Of a stretch of 64,000 nt of DNA, positions 63,886 to 64,000 are shown one piece after another. Numbering within the stretch: position 1 is the first letter of the stretch; each line of letters opens with the position of its first letter. The notes under the pieces are model-generated. The model was not told the DNA's origin. It did no database searches and saw only the letters and a list, made by a program, of their open reading frames with translations. This stretch comes from Achromobacter marplatensis. Lineage in GTDB: Bacteria; Pseudomonadota; Gammaproteobacteria; Burkholderiales; Burkholderiaceae_B. The translations under genes and the position numbers were made by a program. The stretch is from assembly GCF_002209535.1 (NCBI RefSeq), contig NZ_NJIG01000018.1, forward strand, positions 47,597-111,596, read 5' to 3'.

Positions 63886-63998
63886 TACTGCTCCTTGTTG
63901 TCGGTGGTGGCGCGGCGCAAGGCTCGAAGGATGAGCCGCGTCAGCCGCTTGTGGACGCGCATCAGGCGTTCGTCGCTGCTCCAGTGAAAGCCGGGGTA
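63885..63998 (-). CDS. Partial hypothetical protein of the integrated element
   Basis: C-terminal 37 residues of a gene entering from the right edge. The end reads GFHWSSDERLMRVHKRLTRL and then a basic tail closing DNKEQ. The stop TAA shares one base with the DUF4224 start (TAATG), so it belongs to the same operon. No family is recognisable from this fragment. Confidence 0.6.
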   Translation of the reverse strand, partial: YPGFHWSSDERLMRVHKRLTRLILRALRRATTDNKEQ

Positions 63999-64000
63999 GT

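Overview
The window is a 64 kb stretch of high-GC chromosome. Gene order and protein sequences point to a betaproteobacterium of the Alcaligenaceae, most likely Achromobacter or a close Bordetella relative. The assignment rests on the rpsU-dnaG-rpoD block, the ispG-hisS-yfgM-bamB-der-hisC-hfq-hflX-hflK-hflC-hisZ-purA block, a Lys/Ala-rich RpoD N-terminus and a hisZ paralogue. It is an inference, since no database search was run.

Layout: (1) 1-5752, minus strand: an RpiR-type regulator, a class III aminotransferase, a TAXI-type TRAP solute receptor and its fused permease. The permease carries a one-base frameshift and runs off the left edge. (2) 6004-9891: a MarR regulator followed by complete ectABCD, for ectoine and 5-hydroxyectoine synthesis, closed by a strong terminator. 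(3) 10107-15423: a MOSC protein, panD, a ferredoxin-type reductase, dadA and an orphan UgpB-like binding protein. (4) 15638-24425: a compact type IVb pilus cluster of the R64/TcpQ kind (PilL-like lipoprotein, PilN, PilO, PilP, PilQ, PilR, PilS, PilV). It has translational overlaps throughout and lacks a prepilin peptidase, a recombinase and a shufflon. (5) 24504-30316: alaS, a TusA-family gene, an exported protein of unknown function, and rpsP-rimM-trmD. (6) 30427-36995: an XRE-cupin regulator, an amino-acid-type ABC transporter and a FAD amine/amino-acid oxidase, then a divergent LysR/MFS pair and a LysR remnant. (7) 37194-56708: valS, ndk, rlmN, a RodZ-like gene and the long conserved block ending in purA and a phosphoribosyltransferase. 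(8) 57130-62485: the macromolecular synthesis operon rpsU-dnaG-rpoD and a tRNA with a CAU anticodon, most likely Ile2. (9) 62561-64000: the left end of an integrated element (tyrosine integrase, DUF4224 protein, partial ORF) placed at that tRNA.

How it fits together: most of the right half is housekeeping (translation, histidine, purine and isoprenoid synthesis, envelope quality control). The accessory material is the ectoine region with its TRAP neighbour, the pilus cluster wedged between ugpB and alaS, the ABC/oxidase cassette after trmD, and the tRNA-linked element. The least ordinary signals are the shufflon-free pilus locus with a fixed PilV and several homopolymer tracts, a ten-C tract between rpiR and ectR, long structured leaders before ndk and hisZ, and low-complexity inserts in DnaG and RpoD.
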